Below, one piece after another: positions 45,013 through 53,420 of a stretch of 64,000 nucleotides of DNA. The stretch spans positions 1 through 64,000 of the forward strand of contig JAKSQP010000005.1 of NCBI GenBank assembly GCA_024404025.1, written 5' to 3'. The translations under genes and the position numbers were made by a program. Numbering within the stretch: the first letter of the stretch is position 1; each line of letters opens with the position of its first letter. The stretch comes from Clostridia bacterium. Its GTDB lineage: Bacteria > Bacillota > Clostridia > Oscillospirales > Acutalibacteraceae. Under the pieces are notes generated by a model. It saw only the letters and a program-made list of their open reading frames with translations, did not search any database and was not told where the DNA came from.

Positions 45013-46819
45013 TGCTTTCACCTCCGCAGATTGCTCCGAAAGGACATACATCGCTGCATATTCCGCATCCCGTGCAGAGGGTTTCGTCGATTGCGGCTCT
45101 GCCGTCTTTGAGAATGATTGCGGGACATCCGAGTTTCTTTATGCAGGATTTGCAGTTTGTGCATTTTTCGGGATCTATGATATTTTTGCCCGTCGGCTTG
45201 ATGATCGCAACGCAGGGGGATTTGAAGATTATCGCTTTGACCCCCGGCTTTGCGGCAACTTCCTTAACCTTTGCAATTGCTTCGTTAAGCTTGAGCGGAT
45301 CGACGGTTTCAACTGTTTCAAGACCGATTGCACGGAGAATTTTTTCGATGCTTACTTTTGAAACGATTTCGCCCATCATTGTTTTTCCCGTTCCGGGATG
45401 AGGCTGATGACCCGTCATTGCCGTTGTTGAATTATCAAGAACGATAAGAGTCATATTTGCCTGATTATAAAAAGCGTTGATAACGCCCGTGATTCCCGAG
45501 GCGAAGAATGTTGAATCGCCGACAAATGCAAAGCAGTTTGTGTCGGGCTCAAGGTGACCGATGCCCTGGGCGATGTTGATTCCCGCACCCATACACAGGC
45601 AGGTGTCAACCATATCAAGCGGCTTTGCGTTGCCGAGAGTGTAGCATCCGATGTCGCCGCAATAAAGAGTTTTCTTGCCCTTCATCGCTTCCTTGACAGC
45701 ATAGAATGATGCTCTGTGAGGGCATCCGGCGCAGAGAACGGGAGGACGAACGGGAAGAGCGGGAGCATCGTTTTCGGGCGCTTTTCCGGTTTCTTTTCCG
45801 AGGAAAACATTGATTGCTGCGCCGACACTTTCAACGCTGTTTTCGCCGGCAGTCTTTATGTTTCCGGTCATTTTGCCGAGTATTTTTGTTTTGAGATTAT
45901 ATTTTCCGCAAATGAAAATAAGCTCTTTTTCAATAACGGGATCAAGCTCTTCAATGCAGAGCACCTCGTCAAGACCTTCGAGGAACTCGAGAGCTTTCTT
46001 TTCGGGGAAGGGGTGAGGAGTTGCAACTCTGAAGGTGCGGAGCATATTGCCTTCATCAAGATTTTCCATCGTGTAGCAATAGCTTATTCCGTGAGTTGCA
46101 ATGCCTTTTCTATGTTCCCTGCTGCTTTCGGGAATGATGAAATTCCTTTCATATTCCGAAAAAACATCGGAGAGCGTAATATTTCTTTCAACGATTTTTG
46201 CGTGATTCTGAAGAGAAAGGCGGGGGAAGATGACCCATTTTGAAGAATCCTTAACGAAACCCTCAACCTCATATTTATGATATTCCGACGGATCTTTGAC
46301 ATCAATTGATGCGTAGCCGTGGCAGACTCTTGTTGTTGAACGGAAGAAAACGGGAGTGCCGTATTTCTCTGAAAAATCAAAGGCTTCGATCATCATTTCA
46401 TAAGCTTCCTGAACCGATGAGGGATCAAAAAGAGGAAGCTTTGAAAAGAATGCCTGGGTTCTTGTGTCCTGCTCGGTCTGCGATGAAATCGGACCGGGAT
46501 CATCGGCAACCATAACGACCATTCCGCCCTTGACTCCGATATATTCAAGGCACATAAGAGGGTCGGATGCAACATTCAGCCCGACCTGCTTCATCGTTAC
46601 AAGCGACCTTGCGCCTGCGTATGCCGCTCCTGCCGCAACTTCAAGACCCGCTTTTTCGTTTATTGACCATTCAACATAGATGCTTCCGTCATTGCGCTTT
46701 GCAATTGTTTCAAGCACTTCTGTTGAAGGTGTTCCGGGGTAACCTGCAACAACCTTAACTCCGGCTGCCATTGCGCCGAGAGCGATTGCTTCATTGCCCA
46801 TCAAGAATTCTTTACTCAT
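45005..46819 (-). CDS. iorA: Indolepyruvate ferredoxin oxidoreductase, alpha subunit
   Basis: 604 residues. N-terminal pyrimidine-binding half (GYPGTPSTEVLE, VEWSINEKAGLEVAAG), the segment CAGCPHRASFY, and thiamine-diphosphate-binding GDIGCYTLG and FVGDSTFFASG are all present. Two [4Fe-4S] motifs close the protein: CTNCKSCIKKLGCP and CTGCGICSDVCP. It is the catalytic subunit that decarboxylates aromatic 2-oxoacids made by transamination of Trp, Phe or Tyr. AAGGAAG precedes the ATG at 46819. A nested inverted-repeat leader of possible regulatory value lies upstream. Confidence 0.96.
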   Translation of the reverse strand: MSKEFLMGNEAIALGAMAAGVKVVAGYPGTPSTEVLETIAKRNDGSIYVEWSINEKAGLEVAAGAAYAGARSLVTMKQVGLNVASDPLMCLEYIGVKGGMVVMVADDPGPISSQTEQDTRTQAFFSKLPLFDPSSVQEAYEMMIEAFDFSEKYGTPVFFRSTTRVCHGYASIDVKDPSEYHKYEVEGFVKDSSKWVIFPRLSLQNHAKIVERNITLSDVFSEYERNFIIPESSREHRKGIATHGISYCYTMENLDEGNMLRTFRVATPHPFPEKKALEFLEGLDEVLCIEELDPVIEKELIFICGKYNLKTKILGKMTGNIKTAGENSVESVGAAINVFLGKETGKAPENDAPALPVRPPVLCAGCPHRASFYAVKEAMKGKKTLYCGDIGCYTLGNAKPLDMVDTCLCMGAGINIAQGIGHLEPDTNCFAFVGDSTFFASGITGVINAFYNQANMTLIVLDNSTTAMTGHQPHPGTGKTMMGEIVSKVSIEKILRAIGLETVETVDPLKLNEAIAKVKEVAAKPGVKAIIFKSPCVAIIKPTGKNIIDPEKCTNCKSCIKKLGCPAIILKDGRAAIDETLCTGCGICSDVCPFGAICGGESNE

Positions 46820-46851
46820 GTGAAAACTTCCTTATTACTTCAGGATATTTA

Positions 46852-46937
46852 ATTAACCGATTTTCTTTTATTTCAAAGCAGCTATCTGCCTCGTTGCCCT
46901 TATTCGAAATATACAAAGTATTACTTACTCGGTTAAT
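46852..46937 (-). promoter_or_regulatory. Nested inverted repeats in iorA leader
   Basis: Outer 9-bp arms 46852-46860 and 46929-46937 (ATTAACCGA/TCGGTTAAT), middle 6-bp arms 46869-46874 and 46906-46911, inner hairpin GCAG/CTGC at 46878-46889. The outer arm overlaps the candidate -10 box, so the outer pair may be a DNA operator and not an RNA stem. Confidence 0.4.
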
Positions 46938-46963
46938 ATAGCATTAATTCTTTGCAATATCAA
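46935..46963 (-). promoter_or_regulatory. Promoter of iorAB-paaK operon
   Basis: Minus strand TTGATA (46958-46963) and TATATT (46935-46940), 17-base spacer. The leader would be about 110 nt. Confidence 0.6.
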
Positions 46964-47003
46964 GTCTTTAGGCAAAAATTATTCATCTGTTGGGCTTATA
47001 CTG

Positions 47004-47032
47004 TTGACAAAAACTGAAAAAATTATTATAAT
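47004..47032 (+). promoter_or_regulatory. Fully consensus promoter of Dabb-lipase operon
   Basis: TTGACA at 47004-47009 and TATAAT at 47027-47032 with 17 bases between: a perfect sigma-A promoter. Transcription would begin near 47039, which argues for the GTG start at 47069. Confidence 0.85.
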
Positions 47033-47068
47033 TTAGCCATGCAAAGTTATACAAATCGGGTGATTTTT

Positions 47069-47362
47069 GTGATTAAACATATCGTTTGTTTTAAGCTCAG
47101 GGATAACAGCGAGGCTGAATGTCTCAAAGCAAAAGAAATTCTTCTTTCGATGAAAGATAATGTTCCTTTGCTTCGTGGAATCGAAGTCGGAACGGATTTT
47201 CTTCATTCCGAAAGAAGCTATGATGTTATCTTGCAGGTTATGCTTGACAGCGTTGAAGATCTAGAGACTTATCAGTCTGATCCCTACCATTGTTCGGTTG
47301 TTAAAAAATATATGCATTCCGTCAGAGAATCAAGCGTTGCGGTTGATTATGTGATTGAATAA
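47069..47362 (+). CDS. Dabb (stress-responsive alpha/beta barrel) domain protein
   Basis: 97 residues from the GTG at 47069: the protein then begins MIKHIVCFKLRD, the standard start of Dabb proteins, and GGGTGA lies six bases upstream. The in-frame ATG at 47039 coincides with the expected transcription start and has no ribosome site. The dimeric ferredoxin-like fold is indicated by VPLLRGIEVGTDFLHSERS and the terminal segment with histidine YHCSVVKKY. Functions in the family range from heme-related to polyketide cyclisation; none is assigned. It is first in an operon with a secreted lipase. Confidence 0.85.
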   Translation: MIKHIVCFKLRDNSEAECLKAKEILLSMKDNVPLLRGIEVGTDFLHSERSYDVILQVMLDSVEDLETYQSDPYHCSVVKKYMHSVRESSVAVDYVIE

Positions 47363-47380
47363 TTCAAAGGAGCGATAGTT

Positions 47381-48631
47381 ATGAAAAAAGCGATAAGCGT
47401 TTTTCTCGTCATTGCCGTTATTATCTCCGCTTTTTCGTTTTCCGTTTCCGCAGAGGAGGAAAAGACTGCCGAAAATCAGTATCCCGTTGTGTTTGTTCAC
47501 GGGATGTTCGGCTGGGGCGCCAATGAAGGCATAAACAGCTTTGTTCCCTATTGGGGAGCAACAACGGGAAATATGATCGATTATCTTCGTGAAGAAGGTT
47601 ACGACTGCTATTCGGCTTCCGTAGGTCCTCTCTCAAGCGTGTGGGACCAGGCTTGCGAGCTTTATGCGCAGCTTACCGGCTCAAGAGTTGATTACGGCGC
47701 TCTTCACAGCGGGGAATTCGGTCATAAGAGATTCGGCAGAAATTATGATAAGCCTCTGTTTGAAGGATGGGGCGAAAACGGCAAAAAGATCCATCTTGTC
47801 GGACACAGCTTCGGAGGAAATGCCGTCAGACTTCTTACCTGTCTTCTGACTTACGGATGCGAAGAAGAGATGGCTGCCTGCGATGATCCTTCTCCGCTTT
47901 TTGAGGGCGGCCACGAGGAACTTATCGCAACCTGCACCGCTATCTGCACACCCATAAACGGCACAACTGCTTATAATGTTGCGAGCCACAGAAGGCTCAC
48001 AAGGCTTATGAAAATCGTTGCAACTCTCTGGGCGGCGACCTTCGGCAGAAGCGTTGCCAACGGAACGGTTGTTGATTTTCATCTTGAGCAGTTCGGTCTG
48101 TGCAACATTCCCGGCGATCCGGACGGAAAGGCAGATCCGTTTTTTGAGGCGGTTCCGAGATTCCTGAACACAACGGACAGCGTTGATCACGGGTTGAGCA
48201 TAAAGGACTGCAAGGCTCTCAATGATATGATCGAAACAAGCGAAAATGTTTATTATTTTTCCGTTGCCTATGATTGCACGGAGAAAAATTCAAGAGGAAA
48301 ATATGTTCCGAAGAATCTTGATTTCATCCTTCTCGGAGTATTTTCAAGGTGGATAATTGACCTCGGCAGCTTTACTGATGAAGAAAGCGGAACGCCTGTT
48401 GACGAATCGTGGATGCCGAATGACGGACTTGTTAATGTTAAATCGGCGCTTTATCCTTTTGACGAAGCTCACAAGGATTATGATGCAAACAATGTTGAAA
48501 AAGGAATGTGGAATGTTCTTTCCGTCAGAACGGGCGACCACGGAACGCCCATAGGTCTTTTTGCAGACAAAGACGAAACAAGAGATTTTATGACCGAGCT
48601 TCTTGATGTCATCGTTGCAACCGAAGGCTGA
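47381..48631 (+). CDS. Secreted lipase-like hydrolase
   Basis: 416 residues with a signal peptide (KKAISVFLVIAVIISAFSF, likely cut after VSA). The oxyanion region YPVVFVHGMFGWG and the nucleophile S143 in LVGHSFGGNAV match family I.5-type lipases of Bacillus/Staphylococcus, and a late WMPNDGLVN followed by TGDHG fits the catalytic acid and histidine region. It likely cleaves acyl esters outside the membrane. AAGGAGCG precedes the start, 18 bases after the Dabb gene. A hairpin terminator follows at 48649. Confidence 0.85.
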   Translation: MKKAISVFLVIAVIISAFSFSVSAEEEKTAENQYPVVFVHGMFGWGANEGINSFVPYWGATTGNMIDYLREEGYDCYSASVGPLSSVWDQACELYAQLTGSRVDYGALHSGEFGHKRFGRNYDKPLFEGWGENGKKIHLVGHSFGGNAVRLLTCLLTYGCEEEMAACDDPSPLFEGGHEELIATCTAICTPINGTTAYNVASHRRLTRLMKIVATLWAATFGRSVANGTVVDFHLEQFGLCNIPGDPDGKADPFFEAVPRFLNTTDSVDHGLSIKDCKALNDMIETSENVYYFSVAYDCTEKNSRGKYVPKNLDFILLGVFSRWIIDLGSFTDEESGTPVDESWMPNDGLVNVKSALYPFDEAHKDYDANNVEKGMWNVLSVRTGDHGTPIGLFADKDETRDFMTELLDVIVATEG

Positions 48632-48648
48632 AACCGTTTCGGAAATTT

Positions 48649-48672
48649 AAGAGCCGTAGAAATACGGCTCTT
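48649..48672 (+). terminator. Terminator of Dabb-lipase operon
   Basis: 10-bp stem, arms 48649-48658 and 48663-48672, GAAA loop, T-rich exit. Confidence 0.92.
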
Positions 48673-48681
48673 TATTTTTAC

Positions 48682-48710
48682 TTGAAATTATTGTTTTTTT
48701 ATGTTAGTAT
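48682..48710 (+). promoter_or_regulatory. Promoter of LCAT-like gene
   Basis: TTGAAA at 48682-48687, 17-base spacer, TAGTAT at 48705-48710. GGAGGAA follows at 48727-48733. Confidence 0.6.
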
Positions 48711-48740
48711 ATACCGTAATAAATCCGGAGGAATTTTAAA

Positions 48741-50561
48741 ATGAAAAAATTTACAGCATTAATTATGTCAATTCTCATCATTGCTGCGGTTATTCCGTTT
48801 GCATCTGCCGGCAGCGTTACTCCCGTTGTTATGATAAGCGGATTCGGAGCAACAACGCTTGCAATTGACGGCGAAGCGGTTTTTCCGCCGACGACCGATC
48901 AGCTTATTGCGGCAGTCGGCCTTGATGATCTCAGCCCTGCCCATATCAAATCCGAAATTGAAAAATGGACTGCGGAAAAAGGCTATGTAAAACAGCTTTC
49001 GGACATAGTTTCGAGAATTCTCGAGCCGATAAGACTTAATGCAGACGGCTCTTCATATTATGATGTCAAACCCATAGTCAGCGGAGCAAAGAACACTTCT
49101 CTTGCCGCCTTCAAAGCAAACAATATGCTTGAACTTGTTCCCTATACCGGCTCCGAATTTCTTGATATGGAATCAATCGGCAAAAAAATCGGCGATGAAA
49201 ATGTTTTCAACTTCACCTATGACTGGCGCCTTGATTATAACCAAACTGCCGATGAGCTTAAAGAATATATCGACGATGTGCTTGAGTTGACGGGCGCAGA
49301 GAGAGTAAGCATTTACAGTATCAGCCAGGGCAGTATGCTTGTTGGTCAGTATCTTTATAAATATGCCGACCTCGGTCAGACGGATAACATTGTTTTTGAC
49401 ACTCCCGTTCTCGGCGGATCGTCATTTGTAACGGATATTTTTGATTCAACAAGATTCCTCACCGTTGACCTGCGCACCGTTCTCTGCCTTTTAGGTGATA
49501 TTCTTCATACCGAAATGGATCTGACCTTCATCGCAGATCTTCTTGATGATGTTCAGATCATTAAGGATGCAATTGATTACGGCAGAAGCGAAGTTGTGCT
49601 TCCGCCCGTTAAGAGCTGCGTTGCCGCATGGGAAATGCTTCCCGCTTCGGAATTTGAAAGAGTTTCTCCTCTGTTCCTTGACGAAACGGAAAACGCCGGC
49701 TCAATCGCCAAAACAACAGATTTTTTTGCCGGCTTTGTTTCACATATAACGGAAACCTTTGAAAAGGCCGAAAGCTTCGGCACAACCGTTTCGATCAAAG
49801 CCTGCACGGGCACGAATCTTGTTCTCAATTCCGATGCCTATTCAGACGGAATCGTTGATATGAAATATTCCTGCGGAGCAATCTGCGCTCCCTGGGGAGA
49901 AACCTTCCCGGCAGATTATGTTCAGGCTGTTGATAACGGCATAAACAGTATTTCTCCCGACAGAACTGTTGATCTTTCGGCAGGTTACTGGCCTCACAGA
50001 ACATGGGTCTTCAACGGCCTTCTTCACGGTCAGATCGAATGGTGCAGAAAATCTCTTGCGCTTGTTGAAACTCTTCTTTATACCCACGATCTCAAAGACG
50101 CATATTCATCCTATGAATTCCCGCAGTTTATGGAATCAACTGCTCCTACTTCGGATATTTCAATCGTTTTCAAAAACACAAACAGCAGCTTCCTTCTTCT
50201 TGACGGCTCCGAAGAATATGTTCTCACCGTGAAGAATCTTTCTCTTAAAGATACCGTTATTATCAAGGGCATTGAAAGCGATGCGGTTTCGGTTCCTTCC
50301 GGTTCTTCAATTCCGCTTCTTGCGGGCGAATCGGTTGACATCGCAGTTAAAGCGGATGCAGTAAAGAGCGGAAAACTGACCGTAAAATATAATATTCTGA
50401 CCAAATCCTTTGAAAAGACCTTCGGCATTTCCGTTGCGGATTCTTACAGCGGAGTTTCCGTCAGCGGCACAAAGGTTGAAAACAGCAATGTTCCGTTTAT
50501 TTTAAGATGGATCATCAGCTTCTTTAAGAATATCATCAAGAAGCTTTCGTTTGTAAAATAA
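48741..50561 (+). CDS. Secreted LCAT-like acyltransferase/phospholipase
   Basis: 606 residues with signal peptide (MKKFTALIMSILIIAAVIPF, likely cut after ASA). VVMISGFGATTL and FNFTYDWRLDYN are typical of the lecithin:cholesterol acyltransferase fold, and the nucleophile elbow is SISQG with S195, a variant of GHSLG. A beta domain follows (about 470-570). The C-terminus is an amphipathic, lysine-rich helix (FILRWIISFFKNIIKKL) that may hold the enzyme at the membrane. It probably deacylates phospho- or glycolipids. It follows a lipase gene but has its own promoter. Confidence 0.8.
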   Translation: MKKFTALIMSILIIAAVIPFASAGSVTPVVMISGFGATTLAIDGEAVFPPTTDQLIAAVGLDDLSPAHIKSEIEKWTAEKGYVKQLSDIVSRILEPIRLNADGSSYYDVKPIVSGAKNTSLAAFKANNMLELVPYTGSEFLDMESIGKKIGDENVFNFTYDWRLDYNQTADELKEYIDDVLELTGAERVSIYSISQGSMLVGQYLYKYADLGQTDNIVFDTPVLGGSSFVTDIFDSTRFLTVDLRTVLCLLGDILHTEMDLTFIADLLDDVQIIKDAIDYGRSEVVLPPVKSCVAAWEMLPASEFERVSPLFLDETENAGSIAKTTDFFAGFVSHITETFEKAESFGTTVSIKACTGTNLVLNSDAYSDGIVDMKYSCGAICAPWGETFPADYVQAVDNGINSISPDRTVDLSAGYWPHRTWVFNGLLHGQIEWCRKSLALVETLLYTHDLKDAYSSYEFPQFMESTAPTSDISIVFKNTNSSFLLLDGSEEYVLTVKNLSLKDTVIIKGIESDAVSVPSGSSIPLLAGESVDIAVKADAVKSGKLTVKYNILTKSFEKTFGISVADSYSGVSVSGTKVENSNVPFILRWIISFFKNIIKKLSFVK

Positions 50562-50597
50562 TTTTTCGGTCAGCCCGAAAATTGGAGAGAGATTTTT

Positions 50598-51020
50598 ATG
50601 CAGATGATGTGGCCGATACTTGTTGTTGTCGGAGCAAACACTTTCTATAATATATGTGCAAAGAGCACGCCCGAAACGATAAATCCGTTTTTCTCTCTTG
50701 CGGTGACGTATGCGATAGCAACGGTTATTTCGGTTGCCGCATTTCTGATAAGTTCCCACGGAAAAAATATCGGCGGCGAGTTTGCGAAAATAAACTGGAC
50801 AACAATAGTGTTCGGTATCTGCATTTTTGCTCTTGAATTCGGCTATCTGAATATTTACCGTGTCGGCTGGAACATCAACACAGCTCCGATGGTTGCTAAC
50901 ATTATGCTTGCGGTCATTCTGCTCATAATCGGAGCGATTTTCTTCAAAGAAACGCTTACGGTCAGAAAGGTTGCGGGCGTTGCGGTCTGCGCAGCAGGTT
51001 TGATCCTTATAGGAAAATAA
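50598..51020 (+). CDS. Small EamA/EmrE-like membrane protein
   Basis: 140 residues with four hydrophobic segments, the size of a single EamA repeat (half of a DMT transporter). MLAVILLIIGAIFFKETLTV followed by RKVAGVAVCAAGLILIG is the typical last-helix segment of EamA domains. Such proteins dimerise to export drugs or metabolites. GGAGAGAG precedes the ATG. It lies 36 bases behind the LCAT-like gene and just before a GNAT gene. Confidence 0.8.
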   Translation: MQMMWPILVVVGANTFYNICAKSTPETINPFFSLAVTYAIATVISVAAFLISSHGKNIGGEFAKINWTTIVFGICIFALEFGYLNIYRVGWNINTAPMVANIMLAVILLIIGAIFFKETLTVRKVAGVAVCAAGLILIGK

Positions 51021-51024
51021 AGAT

Positions 51025-51438
51025 ATGGAAATAAAAAGTTTTAATTTTCTGCCAGATGATGCAAAACGCATAAGAGAAGCTGTTTTTATGCAGGAGCAGG
51101 GCTTCAAAAATGAGTTTGATGATATTGACGGTATAGCCGTTCATCTTGTCGGCTTTGAAAACGGAGAGGCGGCAGCAACCTGCAGGATCTTTGCCGAAAA
51201 CGGCGAATATATTCTCGGCAGAGTTGCCGTTATGAAAGAGTTCAGAGGCAGAGGCTTCGGCTCCGAAATAATTACGCAGGCTGAAAAAGAAGTTATAAAA
51301 AGGGAAGGCAAATCCCTTTCGGCTCATTCGCAGTGCAGAATAAGAGAATTCTATGAATCTCTCGGATATGAGGGCTTCGGTGAAATTGATTATGATGAAT
51401 ACTGTCCGCATATCTGGATGAAAAAACAGTTGCAATAA
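51025..51438 (+). CDS. GNAT-family acetyltransferase
   Basis: 137 residues. The acetyl-CoA loop is in GRVAVMKEFRGRGFGSEIIT (R/Q-x-x-G-x-G/A type), and the FYESLGYEGFG end is typical of GNAT. It acetylates an amine of unknown identity (YjcF/ElaA-like). It starts four bases after the EamA-like stop, with a weak ribosome site (AGGAAA). Confidence 0.88.
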   Translation: MEIKSFNFLPDDAKRIREAVFMQEQGFKNEFDDIDGIAVHLVGFENGEAAATCRIFAENGEYILGRVAVMKEFRGRGFGSEIITQAEKEVIKREGKSLSAHSQCRIREFYESLGYEGFGEIDYDEYCPHIWMKKQLQ

Positions 51439-51489
51439 ATTTAATTTCAATATATAATTATCTCAATTGATGAAGAGAGGAGAAAAACA

Positions 51490-52497
51490 ATGTCAGTTGT
51501 TAAAGCTATTTTTTCGAATTTCGGTGCATTCCTTATGGCGGCAATTATGGCGTTTATTCCCACAAGCGGAATAGAGCTTCCGATTCTGAACACTTCGGAG
51601 GAAAACTGCCTTCTTAATGTTGAAATGATTTCGGATACTCACCTTGAAGCAAACGGAATTTTCCGCCAGGCTTTCCTCAAGACAGGACTTAAAAACCTTA
51701 AAAGAAGCAAGGCTGCGGTTGATGCTCTCGTTGTTACCGGAGACCTTACAAACTACGGCGATGAGCCGGCACTTGCAGAATTCTATGAAATAATCAAAAA
51801 CGACTTTGACGGTCAGGCAATAATTGCCGCGGGAAATCACGATATAGGTCATGTCGGCGACAGAGATGTTACTGATATCACCCGTGAAGAAGCAAAAGCA
51901 AATGTCATAAAGTATTATAATGAATACAGCGGCAGAGACCTTACCGAAAACTATTACAGCGAAACTATCAACGGCTTCAAGTTCATCGTTATCGGCGATG
52001 ATGTTATTGACGGCGGCCACTGGGACGCAATGGATATGTCTCCCGAGCAGCTTCAGTTCCTTGACGAGGAGCTTGCAGAGGGCACAAAAGACGGCAAGCC
52101 CGCTTTTGTCTGCTGCCATTGGCCGGTTGATAATATAAACGGTCAGGAAACGATCTGGCCCGATTGCGGAATTGACCTTGAAGATAACGACATCAAGTCG
52201 ATTATGGAAAAATATCCCAATGTTTACTATATCAGCGGCCACATGCACGCCGGCATCAAGAGCAGCGCTTACGGCGAAATGTTCGGACTTAAAACCGCAG
52301 AGCAGGTAAACGGAGTTACATATATCAGCCTTCCGACTTACGGAATCATCAATATGTTCGGCAATCCGCTTTCCGGCACGGGCGCACAGCTCGAGGTTTA
52401 TGCGGATAAGGTCGTTTTCAGGCCCCGCAATTTCATTACGGGAAAATGGTATACCAATGCCGCCTATGAGTTTGAACTTGCCGACGTTATGAAATAA
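51490..52497 (+). CDS. Exported metallophosphoesterase
   Basis: 335 residues. The N-terminus VKAIFSNFGAFLMAAIMAFI is a signal or anchor. Calcineurin-type motifs: ISDTH, GDLTN, GNHDIGH, CCHWP and SGHMHAG. It is a clear paralogue of the gene at 54911-55885, sharing GDD, FLDEELA, GKPAFV and ADKVVFRPRN-like stretches. Outer-face phosphate-ester hydrolysis is likely. AGAGGAGA at about 51475-51482 supports the start. Confidence 0.85.
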   Translation: MSVVKAIFSNFGAFLMAAIMAFIPTSGIELPILNTSEENCLLNVEMISDTHLEANGIFRQAFLKTGLKNLKRSKAAVDALVVTGDLTNYGDEPALAEFYEIIKNDFDGQAIIAAGNHDIGHVGDRDVTDITREEAKANVIKYYNEYSGRDLTENYYSETINGFKFIVIGDDVIDGGHWDAMDMSPEQLQFLDEELAEGTKDGKPAFVCCHWPVDNINGQETIWPDCGIDLEDNDIKSIMEKYPNVYYISGHMHAGIKSSAYGEMFGLKTAEQVNGVTYISLPTYGIINMFGNPLSGTGAQLEVYADKVVFRPRNFITGKWYTNAAYEFELADVMK

Positions 52498-52504
52498 AAC
52501 GGAA

Positions 52505-52526
52505 ACTGCCCGCTTCGGCGGGCAGT
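52505..52526 (+). terminator. Hairpin after phosphoesterase
   Basis: 9-bp stem, arms 52505-52513 and 52518-52526, TTCG loop. There is no T-run, so it may act as a transcript-stabilising or attenuating hairpin before the PHP gene. Confidence 0.6.
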
Positions 52527-52563
52527 AAGTGCGTATGCAGGATAATCAAAGGAGAAAAGAAAA

Positions 52564-53364
52564 ATGCTTGCTGATTTTCATATTCATTCAACTTTTTGCG
52601 ACGGGAAAAGTCGGCTTGAAGAAACGGTTGAAACGGCAATAGAAAAAGGTTTTGATTCAATCGGTTTTTCCGGCCACGGAACAACGGAATATGATATGAG
52701 ATACTGCATGAAGGATATGCCTTCTTATATTGCCGAGGTAAATGCTCTGAAAGAAAAATATAAGGAAAAAATTCAAATTTATCTCGGCGTTGAAGAAGAT
52801 TCGTATGCGCCCGTTGACAGAAATAAATTTGATTATATCATCGGTTCAAGCCATTATGTTATCAGAAACGGTGTTTATTATCCCGTTGATTCCGGCAAGG
52901 AGAGATTTTTGAAATGCCTTGATGCCTTCGGCGGCGATCATCTTGAATTCGCCGAGAGCTATTATAAAGCCTTCTGCGATTATATCAGCAGCAGAAAGCC
53001 CGATATAATCGGACATTTTGACCTTATAACGAAATATGAAGAAACCGACACCGATTTATTCTTCAGAAATGTGAAATACTGGAAAATAGCCGAAAATTAT
53101 GTTGCGGAATCATTGAAAAGCGGATGCTTTTATGAGGTTAATACGGGGGCAATCGCAAGAGAACTGCGAACTTCGCCTTATCCGCACGCACGGCTTCTGA
53201 AAGTTATAAAGGACGGCGGCGGAAGAATCGTTCTTTCATCGGACTGCCATTTTGCTCCCAATCTTGCATTCCGCTTTGACGAAACGAAAGCTTTTCTGCG
53301 TGATGCGGGATTCAGAACTGCATTTGCTCTTTATAACGGAAAATTTGTTGAATACGAAATATGA
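52564..53364 (+). CDS. PHP-domain phosphatase, histidinol-phosphatase type
   Basis: 266 residues. HIHSTFCDG and GFSGHG are the first metal-binding motifs, GVEEDSYAP the second, and DIIGHFD and LSSDCHF the last: a complete PHP site for three metals. HisK-type histidinol phosphatases have this length and layout. AAAGGAGA precedes the ATG. No other histidine genes are in view, so the substrate could be another phosphate ester. Confidence 0.82.
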   Translation: MLADFHIHSTFCDGKSRLEETVETAIEKGFDSIGFSGHGTTEYDMRYCMKDMPSYIAEVNALKEKYKEKIQIYLGVEEDSYAPVDRNKFDYIIGSSHYVIRNGVYYPVDSGKERFLKCLDAFGGDHLEFAESYYKAFCDYISSRKPDIIGHFDLITKYEETDTDLFFRNVKYWKIAENYVAESLKSGCFYEVNTGAIARELRTSPYPHARLLKVIKDGGGRIVLSSDCHFAPNLAFRFDETKAFLRDAGFRTAFALYNGKFVEYEI

Positions 53365-53366
53365 AT

Positions 53367-53412
53367 TAAAACCGGAGCTGCTTGAAAATTGCTTTCAGGC
53401 AGTTCCGGTTTT
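53367..53412. terminator. Two-way terminator
   Basis: About 20-bp stem, arms 53367-53386 and 53393-53412, one bulge or mismatch, short loop. It lies between convergent genes. Confidence 0.92.
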
Positions 53413-53420
53413 ATTGTAAA

